Below, one piece after another: positions 53,106-62,345 of a stretch of 64,000 nucleotides of DNA. How positions within the stretch are numbered: the stretch's first letter is position 1; every line of letters begins with the position of its first letter. Origin of the DNA: Saprospiraceae bacterium. Lineage in GTDB: Bacteria > Bacteroidota > Bacteroidia > Chitinophagales > Saprospiraceae. The translations under genes and the position numbers were made by a program. The notes under the pieces were generated by a model, which saw only the letters and a program-made list of their open reading frames with translations, did no database searches and was not told where the DNA came from. The stretch spans positions 62,001-126,000 of the forward strand of contig JADJLQ010000002.1 of the NCBI GenBank assembly GCA_016709995.1, written 5' to 3'.

Positions 53106-54809
53106 CTAGATATTCCTCTTCTTCAGTTCCTCGACAGCATGCGTAGCAGCCCTGGCAGTCATCGCCATAAAAGTCAGCGTCGGATTTTGGGTACTTGTAC
53201 TCGTCATACAAGCTCCGTCACTCACGAATACATTTTTGCAGGCATGCACCTGGTTCCAGGCATTGAGGATGGAGGTTTTTGGGTCGTGACCCATGCGGGC
53301 GCCACCCATCTCATGGATGTCGGAGCCGGGAGGTGATTTGGTATCATTGGCAGTGATATTGGTAAAACCGGCTGCTTCAAACATAGCTTTGGATTGTTCT
53401 ACATAGTCGGCGACCATCTTATCGTCGTTTTCAGTCCAGTCGCAAGACAGGATGATCTGAGGTATGCCATACTTGTCTTTGAGATCTGTGCTGAGGCGCA
53501 GGTGATTGGACTCAGAGGGTACACATTCACCCATCATCCAGGAGGAGATATTCCAGGGCCCAAGCTCCGGATGCAAGATATTATCTCTGAGTTTGTCCCC
53601 TATCATGCTGGTGTCGGAACGCATGCCACGGCCACCACCGATACCGATGGCATAGCCACGCAGAAAATCAGTGTCTTGCTTTTTGACATTGCGGAAGCGG
53701 GGGATATAACTATTGGTTGGACTGCGCCCATCGGTGCGTTTGTCTAGTAATGCTTCAAACTGAGCATTGGCTTTGCCACGATAATTGTGCCAGGCAAGGT
53801 ATTTGCCTAGTACTCCACTGTCATTGCCCAAGCCGTTGGGAAATCGGGTGGAAGTGCTGTTGAGCAGGATCGCGCTACTGTTGATCGTAGAGGCATTGAC
53901 AAAAATAATTTTGGCATAAAACTCTATCATCTCATGAGTATTGCGATCGATGATGCGGACACCGGTAGCACGGTCTTTTTTGTCATTGTAGATAATGGAA
54001 TGAACTACGGCATCCGGTCGCATGGTCATTTTCTTGGTCTTCAGGGCCCAGGGTATAGTAGATGCATTGGCGCTAAAGTAGGCGCCATAGATACACCCAC
54101 GATTGCACATGGTTTGATTTTGACATTTACCACGGCCTTGCTGGACATGGATAGCTTGTGGATCGGTAAGGTGTGCACATCGACCTGCTATAAGATGACG
54201 ATCAGGAAAATGTTTGGCGAGCTGCGCTTTAAAATAAGTCTCTATATGGGATACCTCAAAGGCTGGCTGCACGATACTATCTGGCAGTTCGTCGATGCCA
54301 TCGCGATTGCCGGCGATACCTGCAAATTGCTCCACATGATCATACCACGGTGCGAGGTCTTTGTACCGGATAGGCCAATCCACTGCAAAACCATCCCTGG
54401 CAGGTCCTTCAAAATCATAATCACTCCAGCGTTGGGTCTGCCTGGCCCATAGCAAGGATTTCCCACCGGTATGATAGCCGCGAAACCATCGGAAAGGCTT
54501 TTCATAGATCACAGGCTGCTCGTCGTCTTTGAGTGCCCAATGCAGTGATTCTTCTCTCATGAATCGGCCAAATTGATAACCCACTCTTTTTTCGAGTGGT
54601 ACGGTACCGCGGAATTCAAATTCCCACGGTGCTTTTGAAGCCGTAGGATAATCCACGATATGTTTTACATCACGACCGCGCTCGAGTACGAGCGTTTTGA
54701 GTCCTGCATCACAGAGCTCTTTAGCAGCCCAGCCACCACTGGCACCTGATCCGATGACGATGGCATCATAGGTTCGTTTTTTTTGAGAAGATATATTGAT
54801 GTTTGCCAT
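53106..54809 (-). CDS. GMC-family FAD oxidoreductase (gluconate dehydrogenase large subunit-like)
   Basis: Flavoprotein oxidising an alcohol or sugar acid in the periplasm. FAD loop AIVIGSGASGGWAAKELCDAG (Gly20-Gly25), KSLLWARQTQRW, and the C-terminal HEMGGARMG with NPTLTFMAMTARAA. 567 residues fits the gluconate 2-dehydrogenase/choline dehydrogenase-like group. It has no signal of its own; such subunits travel with the Tat-exported small subunit, encoded 246 bp upstream. A cytochrome c subunit is not present nearby. Confidence 0.9.
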   Translation of the reverse strand: MANINISSQKKRTYDAIVIGSGASGGWAAKELCDAGLKTLVLERGRDVKHIVDYPTASKAPWEFEFRGTVPLEKRVGYQFGRFMREESLHWALKDDEQPVIYEKPFRWFRGYHTGGKSLLWARQTQRWSDYDFEGPARDGFAVDWPIRYKDLAPWYDHVEQFAGIAGNRDGIDELPDSIVQPAFEVSHIETYFKAQLAKHFPDRHLIAGRCAHLTDPQAIHVQQGRGKCQNQTMCNRGCIYGAYFSANASTIPWALKTKKMTMRPDAVVHSIIYNDKKDRATGVRIIDRNTHEMIEFYAKIIFVNASTINSSAILLNSTSTRFPNGLGNDSGVLGKYLAWHNYRGKANAQFEALLDKRTDGRSPTNSYIPRFRNVKKQDTDFLRGYAIGIGGGRGMRSDTSMIGDKLRDNILHPELGPWNISSWMMGECVPSESNHLRLSTDLKDKYGIPQIILSCDWTENDDKMVADYVEQSKAMFEAAGFTNITANDTKSPPGSDIHEMGGARMGHDPKTSILNAWNQVHACKNVFVSDGACMTSTSTQNPTLTFMAMTARAATHAVEELKKRNI

Positions 54810-54984
54810 GATTTATATTTTTTGATTATGGTCGCGCTACCTAATCCTGGAGAGACGCAAAAGATTTTTTTTATCCAGGTTTGAGCAAACTGCCATGTGC
54901 TTTCACTTTCTGGCAATTCTCTAACTTTTCATTTTCGTCCGCAAATTGCTCATTGCTTATTGTCTATTGTCTATTTATGCATTC

Positions 54985-55053
54985 TTCCGCACAACCCCTG
55001 CCCTAGAGGGTGTCTCCCGCACTTTTGCCCATTGCTTATTGCCCATTGCCCAA
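54985..55053. repeat. Intergenic repeat related to 30024-30120
   Basis: The sequence CCGCACAACCCC...AGAGGGTGTCTCCCGC followed by ATTGCTTATTGCCCATTGCC resembles 30064-30115, where GGGTGTCTCCCGAGGCTTATTGCC occurs in two pieces. It holds no gene. Confidence 0.5.
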
Positions 55054-55055
55054 AT

Positions 55056-55571
55056 TCACACCTCCACGCTCCCATAAAAATGTCCCGGAGCCACTTTATA
55101 ATTTAAATATTTGGTCATCACCTCTTCGGAAGTATTGAATCCGCGGATGGTCTCAGATTTTAGAAGTTTAAAAAAGTCGCTTTCATCCTTATTAGTAGAC
55201 TTAGCCACGTTCATCAACATGTTTTCGCGTTGGGTTGTAGTACTGTTACCGAAAGAAGTCTGATAAATAGCCTGCGCCTTGGTTTCGAGGGATGCCAACT
55301 GTACTTTGATATTGTCCTGCATCTCCTTTTCATAACACCGATCGAATAGCTTTTGAAGAAATTTATCTACTCCCACTGATAAGGCACCTATTGAGTCCCC
55401 AGCGGGAATAATAGTATCTGCAACCGCTGAGAGGGTGTCTTGCTCAGCAAGTGAATACGAAGACACATAGGATTGTATGGATTGCAAATTCCAGGACCGA
55501 GCCCAACCCGGCAGGGTGAGTAAGGCACCTGATACAGTGACCAGAGATTTTAAAGTGGATCTTCTATTCAT
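55056..55571 (-). CDS. Gluconate 2-dehydrogenase subunit 3-family protein, Tat signal
   Basis: 171 residues. The N-terminus MNRRSTLKSLVTVSGALLTL is a Tat signal. The body has the subunit 3 pattern: SLAEQDTLSAVADTIIPAGD, VDKFLQKLFDRCY, and FFKLLKSETIRGFNTSEEVM with a final APGHFYGSVEV. It is upstream of the GMC subunit and probably guides its export. Substrate unknown. Confidence 0.88.
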   Translation of the reverse strand: MNRRSTLKSLVTVSGALLTLPGWARSWNLQSIQSYVSSYSLAEQDTLSAVADTIIPAGDSIGALSVGVDKFLQKLFDRCYEKEMQDNIKVQLASLETKAQAIYQTSFGNSTTTQRENMLMNVAKSTNKDESDFFKLLKSETIRGFNTSEEVMTKYLNYKVAPGHFYGSVEV

Positions 55572-55851
55572 AATAATACATCGATTAATTTGGTGAAAGT
55601 GTCCCTCAAAGTCTGAATCTAAACTTAGCGAACATATCCTTGATAAAATTAAGCCAAATTATTTGTAATGGCCAGCTACAAAGAGAAATGTGTTAGACCC
55701 TGGTGAATTTGTGCAAGCAAGTGGTGTAAAAATTTTTATAATAAAGGCTTTCTACCCCATTATATTCAACAAAAAAATCGCAACCACCGCTATTACAATA
55801 TGGGAGTTTTTGTTCAAAACGAAGTAAAATTAAGCTAGTAAAAAATTTTAC

Positions 55852-57663
55852 TTAAGCGTAATCTCCATACATCTCCTCAATGGCTTTTTGGTAATGTTGT
55901 ATCAATAAATCTCTTTTAGGTTTGAAGGTTGAAGTCATTTCATCATTTTCAAGAGTCCAGTCCTGGGCACACAGGATATATCGGCGCACCCGTTCATGAC
56001 CTGGCAGATCTTCGTTAAGGCGGGTTATTTCCTGATCATACAAAGCTTTTACTTTGATATTATGTACCATATACTCTGCGGAGGTATAGTGTATATCGTG
56101 TTGAAGACACCAGGTCTCTATCATCTCAAAATTGGGTACAACCAAAGCCGTTACAAATGGTCGTTGAAAACCAATGATGAGGCATCTTTCTATATAAATG
56201 GATCTTGTAAAATGTAACTGCAGAGGTGTCGGAGCAATGTATTTGCCTGCGGAGGTTTTGAAAAGATCTTTTATCCGATCGGTGATCTGCACGTATTTGC
56301 TTTCTATCAATCTGCCTATATCGCCCGTTTGCAGCCAACCATCCTGATTGATTACCGCTTGGGTAAGGGCTGGTTTTTTAAAATATCCTTGCATGAGATT
56401 GGGTCCTCTAACCCAGATTTCACCTTCTCCGTTCTCGTTTATATTTTCTAAATGAAGCTCTACTCCGGGTATGACTAGTCCCACCGTGCCCCATCGTTGC
56501 ATCCCGGGTTCGAATCTATTGATGGATATTAACGGTGACATCTCCGTCATGCCATATCCTTCAATAATCCGTATTCCTCCCGCTGTAAAAAACCTGCCAA
56601 TCTCCGGCCTCAAAGCAGCCGCGCCTACAATCATATATTTCATTCGCCCCCCTAGAGATCTTCGCCATCTATTTAATACCAATAGCCTGGCTATAAATAA
56701 TTTGACCTGATATAATGGTGATTGCTGAGTAGTTATATCGAATTTTTCACCAAGGTCTACCGCCCATTGGATAACCCATTTTTTCAATCCAGATGATTTT
56801 TGTGCTCTTAGGTTGGCAAACTCATGCAATTTCTCAAGTACCCGTGGCACACTGGTACAACCTTGAGGTCTGACAGATTTAAAATCCCGGGAGAAGTGAT
56901 CTCTGTCCTGACTGAAATACACCGAAACCCCAAAAGCCATATAGGCATAACAAGTGACCCGCTCAAAAATATGGGCAAACGGCAGAAAGCTAACCGTATT
57001 AAAATGATACTCCAGCGGGACCAGTGACAAGATCGCTTTGATATTAAAAACCACATTGGCGTGAGAGAGCATGACTCCTTTTGACTCCCCGGTACTGCCC
57101 GAAGTGTAGAGGATACACAGAAGGTCATCTTCTTTGATTTCTCTGGATACTACCTGAATGATGTTGAGTTGAGTCTCTAATAATTTAAATTCTGTTAAGG
57201 CTGTAAAATATCCATCCTGATTTTCTTCAAGATGAAAAACCTCCAGTGGTATGCCGGCCTCTTTTGAAACAGTGCCATACAAGTCATACAAACCGGTGGT
57301 AGCGCAAAAACAAATTTTTGTATCGACCTCTGATAAGATCCGTTTCACTTCGGTTGCTTTCAACGTTGGATATAAGATCACGGAGATCACTCCGATCTGC
57401 TGACACGCGAAGTCCAGTATCATCCATTCCGGCGATCCTGCCTCCGGTACCAGAACTACATGATCGCCTTTGGTCAATTCTTTTGCCATCAACCAGGCAG
57501 ATACATGATCTATCCGATCCTGGATTTGGTAAATAGAGTAAGACTTCCATTGATGATCGACTCTGGAGCTAAGCGCTTTGGCATTGGGGTATTTCTCCCG
57601 TTGATAAGCGAGTATGTCGAATACCCTGGTAAAATTGATTCCAGTTTTTTTTACAAGGGCCAT
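55852..57663 (-). CDS. Long-chain acyl-CoA ligase (AMP-forming)
   Basis: ANL-superfamily enzyme activating fatty acids to acyl-CoA. P-loop-like motif LLCILYTSGSTGESKGVMLSH near residue 185, IIEGYGMTEMSPLI, and QTGDIGRLIESKYVQITDRIKDLFKTSAGKYIAP. 603 residues fits the FadD15/bubblegum-like group common in Bacteroidota. Its start overlaps the end of the alpha/beta hydrolase gene by 13 bp, suggesting a shared transcript and perhaps use of the fatty acid that hydrolase releases. Confidence 0.92.
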   Translation of the reverse strand: MALVKKTGINFTRVFDILAYQREKYPNAKALSSRVDHQWKSYSIYQIQDRIDHVSAWLMAKELTKGDHVVLVPEAGSPEWMILDFACQQIGVISVILYPTLKATEVKRILSEVDTKICFCATTGLYDLYGTVSKEAGIPLEVFHLEENQDGYFTALTEFKLLETQLNIIQVVSREIKEDDLLCILYTSGSTGESKGVMLSHANVVFNIKAILSLVPLEYHFNTVSFLPFAHIFERVTCYAYMAFGVSVYFSQDRDHFSRDFKSVRPQGCTSVPRVLEKLHEFANLRAQKSSGLKKWVIQWAVDLGEKFDITTQQSPLYQVKLFIARLLVLNRWRRSLGGRMKYMIVGAAALRPEIGRFFTAGGIRIIEGYGMTEMSPLISINRFEPGMQRWGTVGLVIPGVELHLENINENGEGEIWVRGPNLMQGYFKKPALTQAVINQDGWLQTGDIGRLIESKYVQITDRIKDLFKTSAGKYIAPTPLQLHFTRSIYIERCLIIGFQRPFVTALVVPNFEMIETWCLQHDIHYTSAEYMVHNIKVKALYDQEITRLNEDLPGHERVRRYILCAQDWTLENDEMTSTFKPKRDLLIQHYQKAIEEMYGDYA

Positions 57664-58463
57664 GATGCGGATGGTTTGACATATAATATCTCATACAAGA
57701 CCTCGAAGTAGGCTGCAAAGTCCGGCAAATTATTGTGATGGGCTCCTTTGATTTGATGCAGGGAGATCTTGTCAGGATACAAGTCTTTTAATTTTACGGA
57801 TTGAGTATACGGAATCAATCTATCAAGATCACCGTGTATGATATGGATGGGGCACGAGGCTTCGGCAAGATATAGATCTGTACGAAGATCATATCGCATC
57901 AACCATTTTAAAGGAGTGAAAAACAAATAGCGCCGGATGTTGTAATAAAAACTAAAATAAGGTGAATCCAGGATCAGCAGTTTTGGATGATTCCAGGAGG
58001 CTATGCGAGCAGCTACACCGGAGCCGAGCGATCTGCCATATAAGATGATCTGGTCCTCCCGATAAGATTCGGCTATCCATTCATACACGAATTGAGCATC
58101 ACTGAATAATAGCGCTTGGTTTCTTTTGCCTTTACTTTTTCCAAATCCCCTGTAATCAATCATTAAAAAATCGTAACCATTGCCCAAAAAATCTTTGGCA
58201 AACTTACCCCAACCTTTGATGCTCCTACTATTGCCTTTGAGATAATAGACGATGCCACGGCTTTTAGGAACTTTAAAATGAATCGCGTTGACACTACCTC
58301 CATCTTCCATTTTAAAATCCAGCTCTTCAAAAGGGAAAGGGAATTTATAGGTGAAGTGACGAGGTAAAATCTCCGGACGAAAGAAAAAATAATGTTGGAA
58401 AAAATAGATGATCAGACAAATGACCACATAAAGAATCAATAATATTATCAAAGCCCGTTCCAT
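57651..58463 (-). CDS. Alpha/beta hydrolase, ABHD13/BEM46-like, membrane-anchored
   Basis: One N-terminal helix (ALIILLILYVVICLIIYFFQ), then a hydrolase domain: nucleophile elbow LYGRSLGSGVAARI, DYRGFGKSKGK, HGDLDRLIPY (acid) and GAHHNNLPDF (His). 270 residues. It is a paralogue of the next gene upstream, and is upstream of the acyl-CoA ligase with 13 bp overlap. A lipid or acyl ester substrate is plausible. Confidence 0.87.
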   Translation of the reverse strand: MERALIILLILYVVICLIIYFFQHYFFFRPEILPRHFTYKFPFPFEELDFKMEDGGSVNAIHFKVPKSRGIVYYLKGNSRSIKGWGKFAKDFLGNGYDFLMIDYRGFGKSKGKRNQALLFSDAQFVYEWIAESYREDQIILYGRSLGSGVAARIASWNHPKLLILDSPYFSFYYNIRRYLFFTPLKWLMRYDLRTDLYLAEASCPIHIIHGDLDRLIPYTQSVKLKDLYPDKISLHQIKGAHHNNLPDFAAYFEVLYEILYVKPSASWPL

Positions 58464-58543
58464 GAATTAAATCACAGGATAAGATAGGAAGAATACAGGA
58501 ATCGAAAATTCAAAGGTCGGCAGATCGCAACTGATCCGCTTTA

Positions 58544-59365
58544 TTACTTTAAAAAAGCCGCTAAAGCATTGCGTTTTTCTTCAAACCTGCTCAGGTTATT
58601 ATGGCTACCTCCTTTTATGATTACAAATTGATCGGTAGGTTTGAGCAAAGGACGCAGCCCCAAGGCAGAAGATAGGGGAACGATAGGATCTACGGTGCCT
58701 TGCAAGATAAGGATGGGGCAGAGGATCTTTGGCACTCTATCATTGTTGTGAAAGCTATGCCTCAAGGGGATGATGTACAGCATGACCCTCAAATACCAGG
58801 GCACTACATTTTTGAGCTCATCATATGGGGTCTCCAGGATTATTTTTTGAGGCTCATGCTGTACCGCTAAAGCAGTGGCAACCCCTGTACCGAGTGACCG
58901 GCCATAATAGATCAGGGGCTGATCGGGAAATTTTTCTTTTGCCCAGGCCCGGGTAGCTTCGGCATCCTGGTACAGACCTGCCTCCGAAGGGTAGCCGGTG
59001 CTTTTGCCATAACCCCGATAGTCTATCATCAGCACATCATACCCCAATGTAGTGAGATCGGCTGCGTATCTGCCCCAGCGGTCCAGCGAATGACGATTGC
59101 CATGAAAGTAGAGGATCAGTCCCTTTGCACTTTCTGCGCTGTGAAACAGCAATGCATTGAGTAGGACACTATCCGATGATGGGATAAAAACTTCTTCTGC
59201 ATCATGACTAAAACGATAATCTGCTGGCAAGATCTGTCGCTGAAATATGAATCTGTCCTGGACAAGGTAAATGAGGGTAAAGCCTAACAGATACATGCTT
59301 AAAAGAACCATGATAATTTTGAAACCAAATTTTGGAAGTTTATTTATTGATGTTGCCTTAAACAT
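58544..59365 (-). CDS. Alpha/beta hydrolase, paralogue of the downstream gene
   Basis: An N-terminal helix (IIMVLLSMYLLGFTLIYLVQ) precedes RFIFQRQILPADYRF, DYRGYGKSTGYPSEAGLYQD, the elbow YYGRSLGTGVATAL, LQGTVDPIVPL and GGSHNNLSRFEE. The ATG at 59365 (MFKATSINKLP) is chosen over one 15 codons earlier; a TACTTTTG box (complement 59374-59381) lies 8 bases before it. 273 residues. Same fold and motif order as the hydrolase at 57651-58463, so a tandem duplication. Confidence 0.86.
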   Translation of the reverse strand: MFKATSINKLPKFGFKIIMVLLSMYLLGFTLIYLVQDRFIFQRQILPADYRFSHDAEEVFIPSSDSVLLNALLFHSAESAKGLILYFHGNRHSLDRWGRYAADLTTLGYDVLMIDYRGYGKSTGYPSEAGLYQDAEATRAWAKEKFPDQPLIYYGRSLGTGVATALAVQHEPQKIILETPYDELKNVVPWYLRVMLYIIPLRHSFHNNDRVPKILCPILILQGTVDPIVPLSSALGLRPLLKPTDQFVIIKGGSHNNLSRFEEKRNALAAFLK

Positions 59366-59554
59366 GCGGGCTGCAAAAGTACTCTGCTTTGGGAGAACAT
59401 GGCTGCACAATCAGCCTGGCAGGACAGATACTACTAAAATGTGGAGTTCCTTCTCTGGATGGCGTTTACTTTCCTATGTTTTTTTATCCACCTATCTAAT
59501 CACTCTGGAATACCATTGTTGTAATGATTATCTTTAAAAGCTCAATCTCAACTT

Positions 59555-60619
59555 ATGAAAAGATCATTTTACTTGTTTGTTTTGTTGGCGCCCTTCCTGT
59601 TTTTGTCATTTCTTGCAGTTGCGTCTTCTCCACCCTTCCATAAATTTAAAATCAACAAAGGGACTAATATTGCACATTGGCTTTCACAAAGCACCCGCCG
59701 CGGAACAGAACGATCCGGTTTTTTTACAGAAAAGGATATTCAATATATTCATCAGGCTGGTTTTGATCATATCCGGTTACCCGTAGACGAAGAACAACTA
59801 TGGACGCTGGATGGCCGGCGGGAAGAAGAAGCGTTTAAGTTGATGGGTGATTGCATTCAATGGTGCGAGCGCTCAGGTCTGCGAGTAATCATCGATCTCC
59901 ATATATTGCGTTCACATCATTTTAATGCTGCTGAAAAACCCCTGTGGACCAAACCTGAAGAACAAGATAAATTTATCGCTCTTTGGAAAGACCTCTCCGG
60001 GTTTTTACATACCTGGCCACAAGGGCTGGTAGCCTACGAAATCATGAACGAACCTGTAGCAGATGATCCGGAACAGTGGAACCATCTCATAGCCCGTGCG
60101 GTCTCAGTGATTCGGGATCTGGAACCGAACCGTACTATCGTGATCGGCTCCAACAGATGGCAGTCAGCGCAGACTTTCGACCAACTCAAAGTGCCTGCCC
60201 ATGATCGCAACATCATCCTTTCTTATCATTTTTACGAACCCTTTTATCTATCTCATATCAGAGCTTCTTGGACAAAGCTAAAAGATTTTACCGGTGAGGT
60301 AAATTATCCCGGCCCAATAGTGGTCAATGGGACTACTCTTGAAGAACAGAAAATATACAACCGGGATACCCTGGAAAAAATGATGTCAAAACCATTCCAG
60401 CTGGCCAGGAAGCTACATCTGCCTTTGTATTGTGGCGAATTTGGTATCATAGACAAAGCACCTATCCCTCCCAAGCTTGCCTGGTATAGGGATATGGTCA
60501 GTATCTTTAAAAAACACCATGTGTCTTATGCCAATTGGAATTATAAAGCTGGATCATTTGGGATTGTAGATAAGGATATGGTGCCCGATGAAAAGGTAGT
60601 TAGTATCTTAGTTAATTAG
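59555..60619 (+). CDS. GH5-family glycoside hydrolase, secreted
   Basis: Endo- or exo-glucanase-like enzyme of the cellulase family. Signal peptide (MKRSFYLFVLLAPFLFLSFL, ending near ASS), then GTNIAHWLSQS, HIRLPVDEEQLW, the acid/base motif YEIMNEPVAD (Glu166), LSYHFYEPF and the nucleophile motif LYCGEFGII (Glu295). 354 residues, single domain. Beta-1,3/1,4-glucan or glucosylceramide-like substrates occur in this family. Its neighbour 3' is a flavoenzyme and then a GH3 glycosidase. Confidence 0.9.
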   Translation: MKRSFYLFVLLAPFLFLSFLAVASSPPFHKFKINKGTNIAHWLSQSTRRGTERSGFFTEKDIQYIHQAGFDHIRLPVDEEQLWTLDGRREEEAFKLMGDCIQWCERSGLRVIIDLHILRSHHFNAAEKPLWTKPEEQDKFIALWKDLSGFLHTWPQGLVAYEIMNEPVADDPEQWNHLIARAVSVIRDLEPNRTIVIGSNRWQSAQTFDQLKVPAHDRNIILSYHFYEPFYLSHIRASWTKLKDFTGEVNYPGPIVVNGTTLEEQKIYNRDTLEKMMSKPFQLARKLHLPLYCGEFGIIDKAPIPPKLAWYRDMVSIFKKHHVSYANWNYKAGSFGIVDKDMVPDEKVVSILVN

Positions 60620-60762
60620 ATCATTTATCTATGGCGGGTGAAGGTCTGGTTTGAGTCTTCTCTAAACATAAGAGGTTTACCTCAAACATTCATTCCTACT
60701 ATTGAGTATTTTGATTGTTCAATGATACCTAGTTATACAAGCTTTATCAACCATCTTGACTT

Positions 60763-62250
60763 ATGACCCACTTTGATCTGGTAGTTATCGGCGCCGGACC
60801 AGCAGGATTTGCTGCAGCCATGCGGGCGCACGATTTTAAAAAGAAAACATTATTGATCGAGCGCGATCGGCTCGGAGGTGCCGGCATGAACAATGGAGCT
60901 CTTTCGTCAAAGACCTGGTGGGAACTCTCCAGGGATGTAGCTGCACTAAGAAAACAGTTGAAGAAGTATAACATACAGGCACCAGCCATCGACTTTGAAG
61001 AAGTGTATCGTGAGGTTCAAAAAGCAATAGCAGAACGAAAAGATTTGCTGGAAGAACAGATGCGCTGTTTTATCAATACCGCCGATGATTATTTTGAATA
61101 CAGGATCGGCGAAGCAAAGCTCCTGGACCAATACACTGTCGAAATTGCTACCCCCGGGCACAAAGAGATCGTCCATGCAGATCATATCATCCTGGCTACC
61201 GGTAGCAAACCCCGCTATTTACCGGAGTTGCCTATTGATGAAAAAATAATAATGACCAGCGATGGCATTGAGCATATGTCAACATTCCCCGAAAGTCTGG
61301 TGATTGTAGGTGCGGGAGTGATTGGTTGTGAGTATGCTACTATATTCAGTTCATTTGGGCATACTAAAGTATACCTCATTGACAAAGGTGCCAGGATTCT
61401 TCCATTTGAAGATAAAGATGTGGTCGATATCATCCAGCAAAATATGGAAAACAATGGAGTGGTGATTCATCATCAATCAAAACTGGCAGACATGAAGATC
61501 GTGGATGGCCATGTGGAGTACACGATTCAATATGACGATGGTACCTCAGAGACGCTTTCCGTAGCAAAAGCGCTCGTATCTGTGGGCCGCACCCCCAATC
61601 TGGACAATCTTATTCCATCAGAATTAGGGCTCATGATGCATCAAAGGGGTGTAGAAAACCTGAGCACTCAAACCAATATACCCAATATCTATGCTGTGGG
61701 TGATCTTACCTCAGATATTTCTCTGGTCAATATAGGAGAGCTTGAAGGTCGGCATGCTGTCGAAAAGATATTTGGCCGACCATCCCGCCAGTTGGTCTAT
61801 GATAATATCAGTAATATCATGTTTCTAAACCCTGAAGTTGCCAGCGTAGGTATAAATGAACTGCAAGCCCAGGCTGCAGGGCTCGACTATAGAGTAGCTA
61901 CTTTGGATTATGCCACCATACCAAGGGCCATCGCCAAACGCAATACCCAGGGTTTTATCAAATTGATCACCAGGGATGACCAGCAAATGCAGATTTTAGG
62001 GATGAAAGTAGTTGGAAACCATGCTTCAAGTGCCATTCAGGCAGTAGCTCTACTCATCTCTATGGGCAAAGGCATAGAGGAATTGGCCGAATGCGTCCAT
62101 CCACATCCCTCTATCATCGAAGGGGTTCAAGAGTGTGTGCGGATGCTGATGGGAAAATCGTTGCTCAAACCCATGGCATTGAGTAATTCCCTTACTTGTA
62201 AAAAATGGATAAATGGAAAATACATTAATATGCAGGATATTTCTGAGTGA
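60763..62250 (+). CDS. Lipoamide-dehydrogenase-like flavoprotein lacking the redox disulfide
   Basis: Class I pyridine-nucleotide disulfide oxidoreductase fold. FAD loop VIGAGPAGFAAAM (10-20), NAD domain IVGAGVIGCEYATIFSSFG, FAD-phosphate site YAVGDLTSD, and the interface region ECVHPHPSIIEGVQE with His and Glu. The motif corresponding to GGTCLNVGCIPSK reads GGAGMNNGALSSK, so both cysteines are replaced (Gly41, Ala46). The enzyme cannot use a disulfide relay. It may be a transhydrogenase, quinone reductase or NADH oxidase. 495 residues. No 2-oxoacid dehydrogenase genes are adjacent. Confidence 0.87.
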   Translation: MTHFDLVVIGAGPAGFAAAMRAHDFKKKTLLIERDRLGGAGMNNGALSSKTWWELSRDVAALRKQLKKYNIQAPAIDFEEVYREVQKAIAERKDLLEEQMRCFINTADDYFEYRIGEAKLLDQYTVEIATPGHKEIVHADHIILATGSKPRYLPELPIDEKIIMTSDGIEHMSTFPESLVIVGAGVIGCEYATIFSSFGHTKVYLIDKGARILPFEDKDVVDIIQQNMENNGVVIHHQSKLADMKIVDGHVEYTIQYDDGTSETLSVAKALVSVGRTPNLDNLIPSELGLMMHQRGVENLSTQTNIPNIYAVGDLTSDISLVNIGELEGRHAVEKIFGRPSRQLVYDNISNIMFLNPEVASVGINELQAQAAGLDYRVATLDYATIPRAIAKRNTQGFIKLITRDDQQMQILGMKVVGNHASSAIQAVALLISMGKGIEELAECVHPHPSIIEGVQECVRMLMGKSLLKPMALSNSLTCKKWINGKYINMQDISE

Positions 62251-62345
62251 CTTGGGATACTATTACCAAATCAATTTTATAACTATCCCATTGATCCTGC
62301 AGAAAGGATATTAGGATTATAATCATGTAAGTTTAAATTCGCTCT

